From positions 1-62,938 of the forward strand of contig NZ_JANXSO010000035.1 in assembly GCF_025352645.1 (NCBI RefSeq): a stretch of DNA of 62,938 nucleotides, given 5' to 3'. The stretch's first letter is position 1. The number at the start of each line of letters is the position of its first letter. Position numbers and translations under genes: made by a program. The notes beneath the pieces are model-generated. The model did no database searches and was not told the DNA's origin. It saw nothing but the letters and a program-made list of their open reading frames with translations. This DNA is from Iodobacter sp. Lineage in GTDB: Bacteria > Pseudomonadota > Gammaproteobacteria > Burkholderiales > Chitinibacteraceae. Shown here in pieces: positions 9,175 through 17,592 of the stretch.

Positions 9175-9946
9175 AACAGTGCTCCGGCTCGCACTCACGC
9201 GGCTGGAATTAGGTTCTGGCAAGCTCAGCGCAACCGAGGGGAGCTTTAGCTCAGGCATCATTGTGTCTGCGGCTAAAGCTCAAAAGGTATTGATGGCGCT
9301 GGCGATGAGTCTATTGCTTGCAATGATTTACAGCGCATTGCAAAACGGTGCTGCAGTCCTACCTCGCATTGGAAATGAGCCTAAAATCCTTGTTGGTGCT
9401 TTTATTAGGATTTTAACTCGCTTGTCTTGCTGGTACTTTTTGCACCATTTTGTCTTCGCTACTACAAGGTGACCAGGTGCCGAACGGTCCATACCGGCGG
9501 TTTTACTTATTTTTCTGTAAAAGTAGGCCAGTACGCTAATTAGAATCCGATGAGTGCTTTATATATATAAATCAATTACCATCGCTGCTTTTTGCGGTGA
9601 GCGAGATAACCGTTTCCCTGAACTTGTTGCAGCAGCCATACGGCAGATAGGCGAGCCCCGCGCTTGTGCTCCCTGTTTTACAAAGGCTAGTGAGCCTTGG
9701 GGAGTGGGTAGAGTGTTTTTCTCTACGGCGGGAAGGTAATCGCCGACTGTATCGTCGGGCAGTATGCTTTAAGAGCGGGATCTAAAAGTGGCAATGCCAC
9801 CTTGCGCAGTGTTTGTTTCGGTGGGTTTATTATAAAGTCCCGTGTCAAAACAAGCCCTTGCGGTAATCGTTGCCGTTGCGTTTATAACGCCACGGCCAAC
9901 CTGCTACAACCTTCTGGGTTGTGGCGTGCGGAGAGTATAAGTCAAG
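9175..9946. other. long divergent region between rne and rluC
   Basis: 772 bases with no credible protein gene; the open frames here lack family resemblance or ribosome binding sites. It must contain the promoters and leaders of both rne (leftwards) and rluC (rightwards). Several short inverted repeats are present, including GTGGC-AAT-GCCAC near 9790 and the strong hairpin at 9241-9281. An AT-rich tract (TTTATATATATAAAT) at about 9560 is a likely promoter zone. Confidence 0.5.
9241..9281 (-). promoter_or_regulatory. hairpin in the rne 5' leader
   Basis: Perfect ten-base inverted repeat GAGCTTTAGC / GCTAAAGCTC with a 21-base loop, lying 67-107 bases upstream of the rne start codon. RNase E of E. 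coli controls its own mRNA through hairpins in a long 5' leader. A similar role here is inferred from position and structure only. Confidence 0.5.
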
Positions 9947-10918
9947 ATGAAGGGCAGTAGCAAAGCATCCGTAACGTTCCTGACTGTAGATGAGGAAGAT
10001 GCCGGCCAAAGGCTGGATAATTTTTTGTTAAAACACCTCAAGGGCGTACCCAAAAGTCATGTTTATCGCATTGTGCGTAGTGGCGAAGTTCGTGTAAATA
10101 AAGGCCGTAGCGATGTGACCTATCGCTTGCTAGCTGGCGATATTTTACGCCTGCCACCCGTGCGCGTGGCTGAAAAGCCAGATGCCGCACCGGCTGTAGC
10201 TGCGTCGCATCGCATCGATATCCCCATCATCTTTGAAGATGAGGCCATTTTAATCTTAAATAAACCGGCTGGTTTGGCTGTGCATGGCGGCTCTGGTGTG
10301 AGTTTTGGCTTGATTGAGCTGATTCGTGCGCAGCGCCCACAAGCAAAATTTTTGGAATTAGTGCATCGCTTAGATCGTGAAACATCCGGTATTTTAATGG
10401 TTGCAAAAAAGCGCTCAGCCTTAATTGTTTTGCAAGATGCCTTGCGTGACAATCATCGTATTGATAAGCGTTATTTAGCTTTGGTGAAAGGTGTGTGGGA
10501 GAATCCACGTAGCCACGTGAAATTTTCTTTGCTGAAATACAACACCGCCGAGGGCGAACGCCGTGTGCGGGTCTCACCAGAAGGCAAAATTTCGCATACG
10601 GTGGTGAATCGCCGTCAGGTATGGAAAGATTGTTCTTTGCTTGAGTGTGAGCTTAAAACGGGACGCACCCATCAGATTCGGGTGCATTTGGCGTCCAGTG
10701 ATCACCCTATTTTGGGGGATGAAAAATACGGTGACTTTGCTTTAAATAAATTATTACCAAGGCAGGGGCTGCGCCGCATGTTTTTACATGCTTGGCGTTT
10801 AATTGTGGATCACCCTATTACGGGCAAGCCTTTGGAATTAGAAGCGCCACTTCCCCCTGAATTACAATCTTATATCGATCAACTTGAGAGATCTCTCGGG
10901 AATAAACCGCATGCCTAA
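9947..10918 (+). CDS. rluC: 23S rRNA pseudouridine synthase RluC
   Basis: 323 residues. In E. coli, RluC converts uridines 955, 2504 and 2580 of 23S rRNA to pseudouridine. An N-terminal S4 RNA-binding domain (about residues 18-75) is followed by the RluA-family catalytic domain with the signature HRLDRETSG, whose Asp143 is the catalytic residue, and the later motif GRTHQIRVHL. The position next to rne and in front of a HAD hydrolase and sppA supports RluC over RluD. It overlaps the next gene by eight bases. Confidence 0.93.
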   Translation: MKGSSKASVTFLTVDEEDAGQRLDNFLLKHLKGVPKSHVYRIVRSGEVRVNKGRSDVTYRLLAGDILRLPPVRVAEKPDAAPAVAASHRIDIPIIFEDEAILILNKPAGLAVHGGSGVSFGLIELIRAQRPQAKFLELVHRLDRETSGILMVAKKRSALIVLQDALRDNHRIDKRYLALVKGVWENPRSHVKFSLLKYNTAEGERRVRVSPEGKISHTVVNRRQVWKDCSLLECELKTGRTHQIRVHLASSDHPILGDEKYGDFALNKLLPRQGLRRMFLHAWRLIVDHPITGKPLELEAPLPPELQSYIDQLERSLGNKPHA

Positions 10919-11567
10919 GCAGTTTGATTTGCTGGTGTTTGATTGGGATGGCACTTTAATGGATAGCACCGGCACCATTGCCCGCGCGATTCAGGCGGCC
11001 TTTAGTGATATTGGCTTGCCTGTGCCATCCGATAAAGAAGCGCGTTATGTGATTGGCTATGGCATGAATGAGGCGATGCAATACCTTGCTCCAGATGCGA
11101 CGCCTGCACAAATCACCGAGGTGGTGAGTGTGTATCGCGGCCATTACTTAGCCCAAGACCAAAATGTGGCGTTGTATGACGGGGTGATCGAGGCCTTGCC
11201 GCAGTTTATTGAGGCAGGGTTTCAGCTGGCGGTGGCAACGGGTAAATCCAGAGCGGGCTTAGATAAGGCGTTGGCTTCTAGTGGCTTGGGTGTGTTTTTT
11301 AAAATGACGCGCACTGCCGATGAGGCGTTTTCTAAGCCACATCCGGCGATGCTGCATTACCTTTTGGATAAATGCCACGTGGATGCCAGCCGTGCCGTGA
11401 TGATTGGGGACACCACCCATGATTTACAGCTGGCTCAAAATGCCGGTACGCAAAGCTTGGCGCTGACTTATGGCGCGCACAAATTGCCAGAACTATTGGC
11501 TTGCAAGCCTCTCGCGCATTTTGATGATTTTCACGCTTTAAGGGATTGGATCTTACTTAATGCCTGA
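10911..11567 (+). CDS. HAD-family hydrolase (phosphoglycolate phosphatase-like)
   Basis: 218 residues starting at MPKQFDLLVFDWDGTLMDST. The HAD motif I aspartates are D10 and D12, motif II is the ATGKS region, and the acidic motif IV is GDTTHDL. A helical cap domain lies between motifs I and II, as in subfamily IA phosphatases. The substrate is unknown; such genes are often annotated as phosphoglycolate phosphatases, but nothing here proves it. It overlaps rluC by eight bases upstream and the Rieske gene by eight bases downstream, so it sits in the middle of a tightly coupled operon. An upstream alternative start at 10884 inside rluC is less likely. Confidence 0.88.
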   Translation: MPKQFDLLVFDWDGTLMDSTGTIARAIQAAFSDIGLPVPSDKEARYVIGYGMNEAMQYLAPDATPAQITEVVSVYRGHYLAQDQNVALYDGVIEALPQFIEAGFQLAVATGKSRAGLDKALASSGLGVFFKMTRTADEAFSKPHPAMLHYLLDKCHVDASRAVMIGDTTHDLQLAQNAGTQSLALTYGAHKLPELLACKPLAHFDDFHALRDWILLNA

Positions 11568-11916
11568 TCGGGTGCTGTGCCAGAGTGGCGACTTGTTGGA
11601 GCGCGGCTTGGCGCAGCGCTTTACCTTGGTTTGGGGTGGGCGTGAACGCAGTGCTTTTGTAGTGCGTTACAATGGCAGGGTGTACGCTTATATTAATGAG
11701 TGTGCGCATATCCCGATTGAAATGGATTTTAATCCGGGTGATCTGTTTGATTTATCCCGCTCTTGGCTTGTTTGTTCCACTCACGGCGCATATTATGCGC
11801 CCAATACGGGTCTTTGCTTGGGCGGGCCTTGCCCTGGTCGCAAGTTAATTTCTTTGCCGGTTCGCGAATACGCGGACCAAGTTTGCTTGATTGAGGAAAA
11901 CACACAGCATGAATGA
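11560..11916 (+). CDS. Rieske [2Fe-2S] protein
   Basis: 118 residues. The Rieske cluster ligands are visible as C48-x-H50 and C72-x2-H75 (CAH and CSTH), with a second cysteine pair in the loop CLGGPC that is usual for this fold. It has no membrane segment or signal, so it is a soluble cytoplasmic ferredoxin-like Rieske protein. Its partner is unknown. The gene overlaps the HAD phosphatase before it and the SppA-type protease after it, an arrangement common in betaproteobacteria. A role in electron transfer to an oxygenase cannot be supported here, because no such enzyme is nearby. Confidence 0.9.
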   Translation: MPDRVLCQSGDLLERGLAQRFTLVWGGRERSAFVVRYNGRVYAYINECAHIPIEMDFNPGDLFDLSRSWLVCSTHGAYYAPNTGLCLGGPCPGRKLISLPVREYADQVCLIEENTQHE

Positions 11917-12841
11917 ATCTTGGGAACGTGAACAATTACAAAGTTTGCTGCATGCCGGTATTAAAGAGCGCCGTAGTGCGCGCCGCTGGGCTATTTTCTT
12001 TCGCTTAGTGACCTTCAGTATTGTGATTTTAGTGATTGCAATGATGATGGGCTGGGTTGGTAAAAAAGCCGGTGATGAAATGACAGGGCCACATACGGCC
12101 GTAGTGCGTTTAGAAGGCGCTATTGCTGCAGGCGGTGAGGCAAACGCTTCAATGCTGATTGAGGGTTTAACCGCGGCATTTGAAGACAAAAACACGAAGG
12201 CCGTGATTCTGCAAGCCAATAGCCCAGGCGGTAGCCCAGTGCAAGCAGGCATGATGGCCGATGAAATTGCGCGCTTGAAAAAACTGCATCCAAAAATTCC
12301 ATTCTATGTGGTGATCGAAGAAATCTGCGCCTCAGGTTGCTATTACGCTGCGGCCGGTGCCGATAAAATTTATGCAGATAAAGCCTCGATGGTGGGCTCA
12401 ATTGGCGTGTTGATGGATGGCTTTGGTTTTAGTGGTGTAATGGAAAAACTGGGCGTTGAGCGTCGGTTGCTTACAGCCGGTGCAAATAAAGGCTTTTTAG
12501 ATCCTTACTCACCTATGAGCCAAGGTCAGCGTGATAAAGCGCAGGTGATGCTAGATGAAATTCACCAGCAGTTTATTGGCGTGGTAAAAGCAGGGCGTGG
12601 CAATAAGCTAGCAGACAATCCTGATTTGTTTTCTGGCTTGGTTTGGAGTGGTGCTGCGAGTATTAAAATGGGCTTAGTCGATGCTTTAGGCTCGGTAGAT
12701 AGCGTGGCACGCGATGTAGTGAAGGCCAAAGATATTGTCGATTTCACCCCTCGTCCAAGCTACGCAGACCGTTTGGCGCGTCAGATTGGCGTGACAGCGG
12801 CGAATAAACTGGTTTCTGAATTTAATTTACAACTCAAGTAA
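11909..12841 (+). CDS. sppA: S49-family signal peptide peptidase, SppA-type
   Basis: 310 residues, the short single-domain form. One transmembrane helix at about 32-49 anchors it in the inner membrane with the catalytic domain outside. The serine-lysine dyad is visible: Ser142 in ICASGCYYAAAGADK and Lys194 in GANKGFLDPY. Their spacing of 52 residues equals that of the Bacillus short-form SppA dyad. The enzyme degrades cleaved signal peptides in the membrane. The start MNESWEREQLQ at 11909 overlaps the Rieske stop by eight bases. Last gene of the rluC-HAD-Rieske-sppA run. Confidence 0.92.
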   Translation: MNESWEREQLQSLLHAGIKERRSARRWAIFFRLVTFSIVILVIAMMMGWVGKKAGDEMTGPHTAVVRLEGAIAAGGEANASMLIEGLTAAFEDKNTKAVILQANSPGGSPVQAGMMADEIARLKKLHPKIPFYVVIEEICASGCYYAAAGADKIYADKASMVGSIGVLMDGFGFSGVMEKLGVERRLLTAGANKGFLDPYSPMSQGQRDKAQVMLDEIHQQFIGVVKAGRGNKLADNPDLFSGLVWSGAASIKMGLVDALGSVDSVARDVVKAKDIVDFTPRPSYADRLARQIGVTAANKLVSEFNLQLK

Positions 12842-12847
12842 TGTAGG

Positions 12848-12869
12848 GTGGGCACGACCTTGTGCCCAC
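12848..12869 (+). repeat. hairpin/REP-like palindrome after sppA
   Basis: Perfect eight-base stem GTGGGCAC / GTGCCCAC with a six-base loop, introduced by TAGG. There is no T run, so it is a poor intrinsic terminator. GGGTGGGCAC-type palindromes are dispersed in many bacterial genomes. Copy number in this genome cannot be judged here. Confidence 0.45.
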
Positions 12870-12934
12870 GCGAACGGGCAAGTTTTTAAATCGCATGCGC
12901 ACAAAAAGCCATGCCCACTCCATAGGATTTCAGC

Positions 12935-13756
12935 ATGGCACGTAAGCAGAGGCACGAGGAGCATGAAAACCACGAGCGCTGGTTGGTGTCTTATGCCGAT
13001 TTTATTACCCTGTTATTTGCATTTTTTGTGGTGATGTACGCTATTTCATCGGTGAATGAAGGCAAATATAAGGTGCTGTCTAATTCCATGGTGGATGCCT
13101 TTAAACAAACGCCAACCAGTAAAGAAGTGATCAAGCAAAATCAACCCTTGGCTGGGGCGCCGGATAAGTTAGTCGCTCTTAATGTGGTTTCTCCACCCAC
13201 CCCAAGCCCAAAAGTCGCCGAGCAAACACAAAAAATGCAGGGTATGGCGGGGGATTTAAAAAAATCACTAGGTGCTTTGATTGATCAGGGCAAGGTGCGG
13301 GTCACACAATCCAAGCGTGGAATTGCGGTAGAAATTAGCGATTCAGTCTTGTTTGATACCGCTAAAGCCGATTTACATACCGAATCGGCCACAGCGCTGA
13401 TTGCCGTGGCAGAAATGGTTAAAAACACCGATAACCTGATTCAAATTGAAGGCAATACCGATAACCAAGCGATGCGCTCGGGGCAGTTTCCATCCAATTG
13501 GGAGCTATCTGCCGCCAGAGCTGCCAGCGTGGTGCGTTTGTTTGTTGACGTGGGCGTAGCTCCGCAACGCTTGGTGGCGATTGGTTATGGCGAGTTTCGG
13601 CCTCAGGGTAGTAACGATACGCCCGAAGGGCGGGCGAGTAATCGGCGGGTTACGCTAAATATCTTGGCGGATAATAAAGACGAGGTGGCGGTGTTGCCTA
13701 CTACACCGGATAAGCCTGCTGCGGCGGCAGCTGTACCGGCTGTTCCTGCTAAATAG
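12935..13756 (+). CDS. motD: flagellar stator protein MotB/MotD
   Basis: 273 residues. The N-terminus has a single transmembrane helix starting with RWLVSYADFITLLFAFF, and Asp22 corresponds to the proton-carrying aspartate (D32) of E. coli MotB. A linker follows, then a C-terminal OmpA-like peptidoglycan-binding domain (about 125-245) with IEGNTDN, LSAARA and SNRRVTL, and a Pro/Ala-rich tail. MotB-type proteins anchor the MotA proton channel to the cell wall. No motA/motC partner lies next to it. The name motD follows its sequence style (short N-terminus, Pro/Ala tail) and is less certain than the MotB family assignment. Its stop overlaps the convergent sulP gene. Confidence 0.85.
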   Translation: MARKQRHEEHENHERWLVSYADFITLLFAFFVVMYAISSVNEGKYKVLSNSMVDAFKQTPTSKEVIKQNQPLAGAPDKLVALNVVSPPTPSPKVAEQTQKMQGMAGDLKKSLGALIDQGKVRVTQSKRGIAVEISDSVLFDTAKADLHTESATALIAVAEMVKNTDNLIQIEGNTDNQAMRSGQFPSNWELSAARAASVVRLFVDVGVAPQRLVAIGYGEFRPQGSNDTPEGRASNRRVTLNILADNKDEVAVLPTTPDKPAAAAAVPAVPAK

Positions 13757-15455
13757 AAAAATCCTCAGTTGCCCCGCTTAGCGTTTGCATGGCTAAGTGG
13801 GCGCTCAAAAAGACGTCTCCATCTAAGTTTTCTAAGATTTCACTATGGCGTAAATGATCCATTACCGGTCCTTTGACTTCGGCTAGGTGGATCTTGATGT
13901 GCCGTGCCCGCAGGTTTTCTTGTAGTAGGCTGATGGCCTGCATGGCACTAAAATCGATGCTATTTACTGCCGACATAATCAGTAGTAAGTGCTGGGTGTT
14001 GCTCGCTTGGTTCAAAATGTTGATTAACTCGGTTTGCACCTTGGCGATATTGCCAAAATACAGGCTCTCATCAATGCGCACGGCCACAATGTGATCGCTG
14101 GTTTGTGTGCTAAAGCGGTGAATGTTGCGATAGTGCTCGGTGCCTGCAATGCGGCCCACCACCGCGATATGCGGCTGGCTGCTGCGATACAGAAAGAGTA
14201 ATAGCGATACGCCCACTCCCACTACAATCCCTATCATCGCTCCTAGGGCTAAAACGGCGATGGCAGTGCAGACAAAAGCTGCACCATCACGGCTATCGTA
14301 GCGCCAGCTCCTAAGTAAAAAATCAAAGTCTATTAAGCGCAGCGCCACTAAAATAATGGTGGCCGCCAAAAGGGGCAGGGGTAGGTGCGCTAGATAATCA
14401 TTGAGCCAATGCGCCGCTAGCGCAATCCACACCGCCGTCATTACGCCAGCCAAGGGCGTATTTGCACCTGATGCGGCGTTAACTGCGGTGCGTGAAAAAC
14501 CACCGCTAACCGGAAAACCGCCACTGGCTGCTGCCGCAATGTTGGCAGCGCCTAAGCCAATTAACTCTTGATTACTATTGATGCTACGCTTGGCTTTTAA
14601 GGCCAAACTTTGGGCAATGGTGATGCTTTGTAAAAAGCCAGCTAGGCCAATGGCGAGGGCGGGTAGCCAAAGTTGGGCAAGGCTAGTTTGATTGAGCTGT
14701 GGCCAAAATAAGCGGGGTAGGTCGGCAGAAAAAGCCCCAATAAGCTTGGTTTGGATATTTAAAAAATATACGGCAGCGGTGATCACTAGCATCAGCAGTA
14801 AGGGGCTGAGTTTGCTCAGTAGCGGCCCGTGGCGAACATGCTGTAGCCGTTTGGCTAGAGGGCCGCCGGCTAGCCAGAGTAGCCCTAAACAGGCTGGGCC
14901 AAAGGGCTGCATTGCAGGAATAGCCTGCATAAGCTGTGGTAACAACTGGCCAATATGCTCGCCCTGAATCGATACACCGAATAGCGCTGCCATTTGCCCC
15001 AGCACAATCAAAATAGCCGCGCCGCTACTAAAGCCATTAATGACGGGATGAGAAAGAAGTTGGGTGATAAACCCTAACTTAAGTAAGCCAAGTAGCGCCA
15101 AAAATATCCCTGATAGTAAGGCTAAACTTGCTGCCAAGGTGCTGTATTCAATGGAGCCAGCGGCCGCCAATGGTGCAAGTGCTGTGGCGGTCATAATGGC
15201 GCCAATCGCCATTGGCCCTACCGATTGAACCATGCTGCTGGCAAAAAAAGCGTACACCACCAGCGGTAAAATGCTGGCATAAATTCCTGCTTGTGGCGGC
15301 AGGCCCGCAAGCAAGGCATAAGCAATGCTTTGTGGAATCAGTAATACGGCCACAATCAGGCTGGCGCTTAAATCCCCAGCAAATTTTTGTTTTTGGTAAA
15401 GCGGTAGCCATTGCAAAATGGGAAAAAACTGTGCCAGAGATTTGAGTCGATTCAT
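13749..15455 (-). CDS. SulP-family inorganic anion transporter with STAS domain
   Basis: 568 residues. The first 400 form the membrane domain, with the family signature region near the N-terminus (GLPPQAGIYASILP) and the stretch GGFPVSGGFSRTAVN. A C-terminal STAS domain follows at about 430-550. SulP proteins move sulfate, bicarbonate and related anions. Placed last in the bigR-yedE-yeeE-sulP operon (its ATG overlaps the preceding stop as ATGA), it is likely to handle a sulfur oxyanion such as sulfite, sulfate or thiosulfate. That substrate is inferred from neighbours. Confidence 0.88.
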   Translation of the reverse strand: MNRLKSLAQFFPILQWLPLYQKQKFAGDLSASLIVAVLLIPQSIAYALLAGLPPQAGIYASILPLVVYAFFASSMVQSVGPMAIGAIMTATALAPLAAAGSIEYSTLAASLALLSGIFLALLGLLKLGFITQLLSHPVINGFSSGAAILIVLGQMAALFGVSIQGEHIGQLLPQLMQAIPAMQPFGPACLGLLWLAGGPLAKRLQHVRHGPLLSKLSPLLLMLVITAAVYFLNIQTKLIGAFSADLPRLFWPQLNQTSLAQLWLPALAIGLAGFLQSITIAQSLALKAKRSINSNQELIGLGAANIAAAASGGFPVSGGFSRTAVNAASGANTPLAGVMTAVWIALAAHWLNDYLAHLPLPLLAATIILVALRLIDFDFLLRSWRYDSRDGAAFVCTAIAVLALGAMIGIVVGVGVSLLLFLYRSSQPHIAVVGRIAGTEHYRNIHRFSTQTSDHIVAVRIDESLYFGNIAKVQTELINILNQASNTQHLLLIMSAVNSIDFSAMQAISLLQENLRARHIKIHLAEVKGPVMDHLRHSEILENLDGDVFLSAHLAMQTLSGATEDFSI

Positions 15456-15862
15456 TTAGGAATAAGCCTAAAAACAAACATGCCGCTCAGCATGGCCATT
15501 ACAAAAATAAACGCCTTGCTTTCACCCATCGCTAAGGCCACCAAGCCAGGTCCTGGGCAAATACCCGCTAGGCCCCAGCCAATACCAAATAACAGGCTGC
15601 CGCCGATTAAGGGGCGATCAATGATTGTGCTGGTGGGTAGCGCCATCTTTTCATGGGTGAGGAGCGTTTTTTTGCGGCTCTTTGCCCACATAAATAAAGG
15701 TGTGGCGGTGGCAATGGCGCCTACCATGACCAGCGCTAAGCTTGGGTCCCATTGCCCTGCTAAGTTAAGAAAACCAATTACTTTAGCGGGATTGACCATG
15801 CCTGAAATAATCAGGCCAAGGCTAAATAAAATACCTGTAAGTAAGGCGACAATTATTTGCAT
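15452..15862 (-). CDS. YeeE/YedE-family membrane protein (second of pair)
   Basis: 136 residues, four predicted membrane helices, with the YeeE/YedE (DUF6691-like) motifs GMVNPAKVIGFLNL near the start and GIGWGLAGICPGPGLVAL near the end. Paired half-size YeeE/YedE proteins are thought to form a channel for thiosulfate or other sulfur species, each carrying a conserved cysteine (here in GICPGPG). The start MQIIVALLTGIL at 15862 is chosen because the upstream extension is hydrophilic and overlaps the first partner. It lies eight bases after its partner and overlaps sulP by four. Confidence 0.85.
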   Translation of the reverse strand: MQIIVALLTGILFSLGLIISGMVNPAKVIGFLNLAGQWDPSLALVMVGAIATATPLFMWAKSRKKTLLTHEKMALPTSTIIDRPLIGGSLLFGIGWGLAGICPGPGLVALAMGESKAFIFVMAMLSGMFVFRLIPK

Positions 15863-15870
15863 GTTGGGTC

Positions 15871-16296
15871 TCAAGATAGGTGGTGAGTCAGAAATACCGT
15901 GATAAAGCCTGCGGCCATAAAGCTGGCTATCGCGGCGAGGGAGCGGATAGAAAACCGAGATAAACCGCAAATGCCGTGACCGCTGGTGCAGCCATTGCCA
16001 TAGCGGGTGCCAAGGCCAACTAAGAGCCCCGCTATGATGAGCGTTGGCGTGCTGGCGGTGATCTGAATATTGGCAGGCGTATTAAAAGCCATCCAAAATA
16101 GCGGGGTGAGCACGAGGCCTAATAAAAACGCGGCGCGCCATTGCATATCGCTTTGTGCATTGAGTAGGCCGCCTAAAATACCACTAATCCCCGCGATTTT
16201 CCCCGCGAGTAGGGCGAGCAAGCCGCTGGCTAAGCCAATAAGTGCACCGCCTAATAAACCACTCCACGGAGTGAAATGAATCCAATCAATTTGCAT
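15871..16296 (-). CDS. YeeE/YedE-family membrane protein (first of pair)
   Basis: 141 residues with about four membrane segments. The YeeE/YedE signature GTRYGNGCTSGHGICG contains the two conserved cysteines thought to pass sulfur species through the pore. It pairs with the following gene to make a complete transporter. Its start lies inside the end of the bigR-like gene (11-base overlap), which indicates translational coupling to the repressor. Function in sulfur import or export is known for the family; direction and substrate are not clear here. Confidence 0.87.
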   Translation of the reverse strand: MQIDWIHFTPWSGLLGGALIGLASGLLALLAGKIAGISGILGGLLNAQSDMQWRAAFLLGLVLTPLFWMAFNTPANIQITASTPTLIIAGLLVGLGTRYGNGCTSGHGICGLSRFSIRSLAAIASFMAAGFITVFLTHHLS

Positions 16297-16618
16297 GGTC
16301 AGAATCCTTTAAATCATTAGGACAATAGAGTGAGTACAGCACTTGCAGTAGCTGCTGCACCTCGCTGCTGGCTAAGCTGTAGTAAATTCTTTTGCCATCA
16401 CGGCGAGTATTGACTAAGCCTTCTTTACGCAGCACGGTGAGTTGTTGCGAGAGTGTGGGCTGGCGAATATCCAGCAAGGCTTCAAAATCAGAGACGCATT
16501 TTTCGCTCTCTGCCATTTGGCAAAGTAATAATAAGCGGTCTTCATTGGCCATTGCTTTTAAAACGCGCGTTGCGCCACTGGCGGCTTGGCGCATGGCGGT
16601 GATTTGTTCTGAGTTCAT
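16286..16618 (-). CDS. bigR: ArsR-family repressor, BigR/SqrR-like
   Basis: 110 residues with a winged helix-turn-helix (recognition helix around RQPTLSQQLTVLRKEG and wing TRRDGKRIYYSL). Cysteines are present at 33, 41 and 99. Cys41 sits in the EKCVSDFE context, where BigR and SqrR carry a redox-active cysteine. Cys99 in the last helix is the likely partner, so a di- or tetrasulfide switch sensing hydrogen sulfide or persulfide is plausible. It lacks the CxC metal site of arsenic sensors. It is the first gene of the leftward operon and divergent from blh. A perfect palindrome between them is the expected operator. Confidence 0.85.
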   Translation of the reverse strand: MNSEQITAMRQAASGATRVLKAMANEDRLLLLCQMAESEKCVSDFEALLDIRQPTLSQQLTVLRKEGLVNTRRDGKRIYYSLASSEVQQLLQVLYSLYCPNDLKDSDHAN

Positions 16619-16662
16619 GGTTAAAGCGGCTCCTTTTGCAAGGATCGGTAATTATTTGAATA

Positions 16663-16682
16663 ATTATATGTTTGTATATAAT
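16663..16682. promoter_or_regulatory. candidate BigR-type operator
   Basis: Perfect inverted repeat ATTATAT-N6-ATATAAT, centred between the divergent repressor and blh genes, 45 bases from the repressor start and 33 from the blh start. The AT-rich palindrome overlaps any promoter in this short region, so a bound dimer could shut off both directions. Confidence 0.65.
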
Positions 16683-16715
16683 ATTTGCCAATATATTTAT
16701 TGCTGAGGCGTGCCG

Positions 16716-17582
16716 ATGTTGTATCCAAACGTAGAAGCTTTTTTTGACCCCGTCACCTGTACCCTCAGCTATGCAGTGTTTGACCACGAAGGGGGCAGTG
16801 CCGCCTTGGTGGATACGGTGCTCGACTACGATGCAAAATCGGGGCGCACTTCAAGCCATAGTGCGGATCGCTTGATTGATTTTGTCACGGCCAAAAAATT
16901 AACCGTGCAATGGATACTCGAAACCCATGCCCACGCCGATCATCTCTCTGCCGCTGCATATTTAAAGCGCAAAGTGGGCGGTAAGGTGGCGATTGGCCAG
17001 CATATTAATCAAGTGCAAAGTATTTTTAAGCCGGTATTTGGTTTGGGGAATGATTTTGCTGTGGATGGCAGTCAGTTTGATGCGCTGTTTGCGGCTAATG
17101 CCGTGTTTCAGATTGGGACACTCAGCGCTAAAGTGCTGTATGTGCCGGGGCACACGCAGGCAGATGTTGCCTATTGGGTAGGGGATGCGCTCTTTGTGGG
17201 GGATACCTTGTTTATGCCAGATGTGGGCTCGGCCCGTTGTGATTTTCCAGGGGGTGATGCAGCAATCCTTTATGATTCAATTCAGCAGCTATTAGCCCTG
17301 CCAGACGCAACAAGAGTATTTGTTTGTCATGATTATCTGCCGGAACATCGTCAAACGGTGCAGTGGCAAAGCAGCGTTGCGGAGCAGCGAGCGGGCAATA
17401 TTCATGTGCATACAGGCGTGGCAAAGGCTGATTTTATTGCGATGCGAGAAGCGCGTGATCAAACCCTTGGCATGCCACAGTTGATTTTGCCCGCTATTCA
17501 AATCAATATTCGTGCTGGGGAATTACCCTCTCCTGATGCTGATGGTCAGCGTTATTTAAAAATCCCCTTAGATATTTTGTAG
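16716..17582 (+). CDS. blh: Blh-type metallo-beta-lactamase-fold persulfide dioxygenase
   Basis: 288 residues. The metal-binding motif THAHADH (His71, His73, Asp75, His76) and later ligands in VPGHTQADVAYW and GDTLFMPDVG place it with ETHE1/Blh persulfide dioxygenases, which oxidise glutathione persulfide to sulfite in the cytoplasm. The start at ATG 16716 has GAGG eight bases upstream; an in-frame GTG at 16710 lies too close to that site. It is divergent from the BigR-like repressor, matching the known bigR/blh layout of Xylella and Agrobacterium, and is followed after ten bases by a yedI gene. Confidence 0.9.
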   Translation: MLYPNVEAFFDPVTCTLSYAVFDHEGGSAALVDTVLDYDAKSGRTSSHSADRLIDFVTAKKLTVQWILETHAHADHLSAAAYLKRKVGGKVAIGQHINQVQSIFKPVFGLGNDFAVDGSQFDALFAANAVFQIGTLSAKVLYVPGHTQADVAYWVGDALFVGDTLFMPDVGSARCDFPGGDAAILYDSIQQLLALPDATRVFVCHDYLPEHRQTVQWQSSVAEQRAGNIHVHTGVAKADFIAMREARDQTLGMPQLILPAIQINIRAGELPSPDADGQRYLKIPLDIL

Positions 17583-17592
17583 AGATCGCCCT

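Noticed and set aside
9175-9261. N-terminal extension of RNase E
   Set aside because: The frame is open, but the conserved protein begins at [14 protein letters not shown] with a ribosome binding site, and this region forms the leader hairpin.
9554-9739. 61-codon frame in the rne-rluC gap as a small gene
   Set aside because: No ribosome binding site and no recognisable pattern. The region is more likely leader and promoter DNA.
12848-12869. GTGGGCAC/GTGCCCAC hairpin as an intrinsic terminator for sppA
   Set aside because: No T run follows. It was kept only as a repeat-like palindrome.
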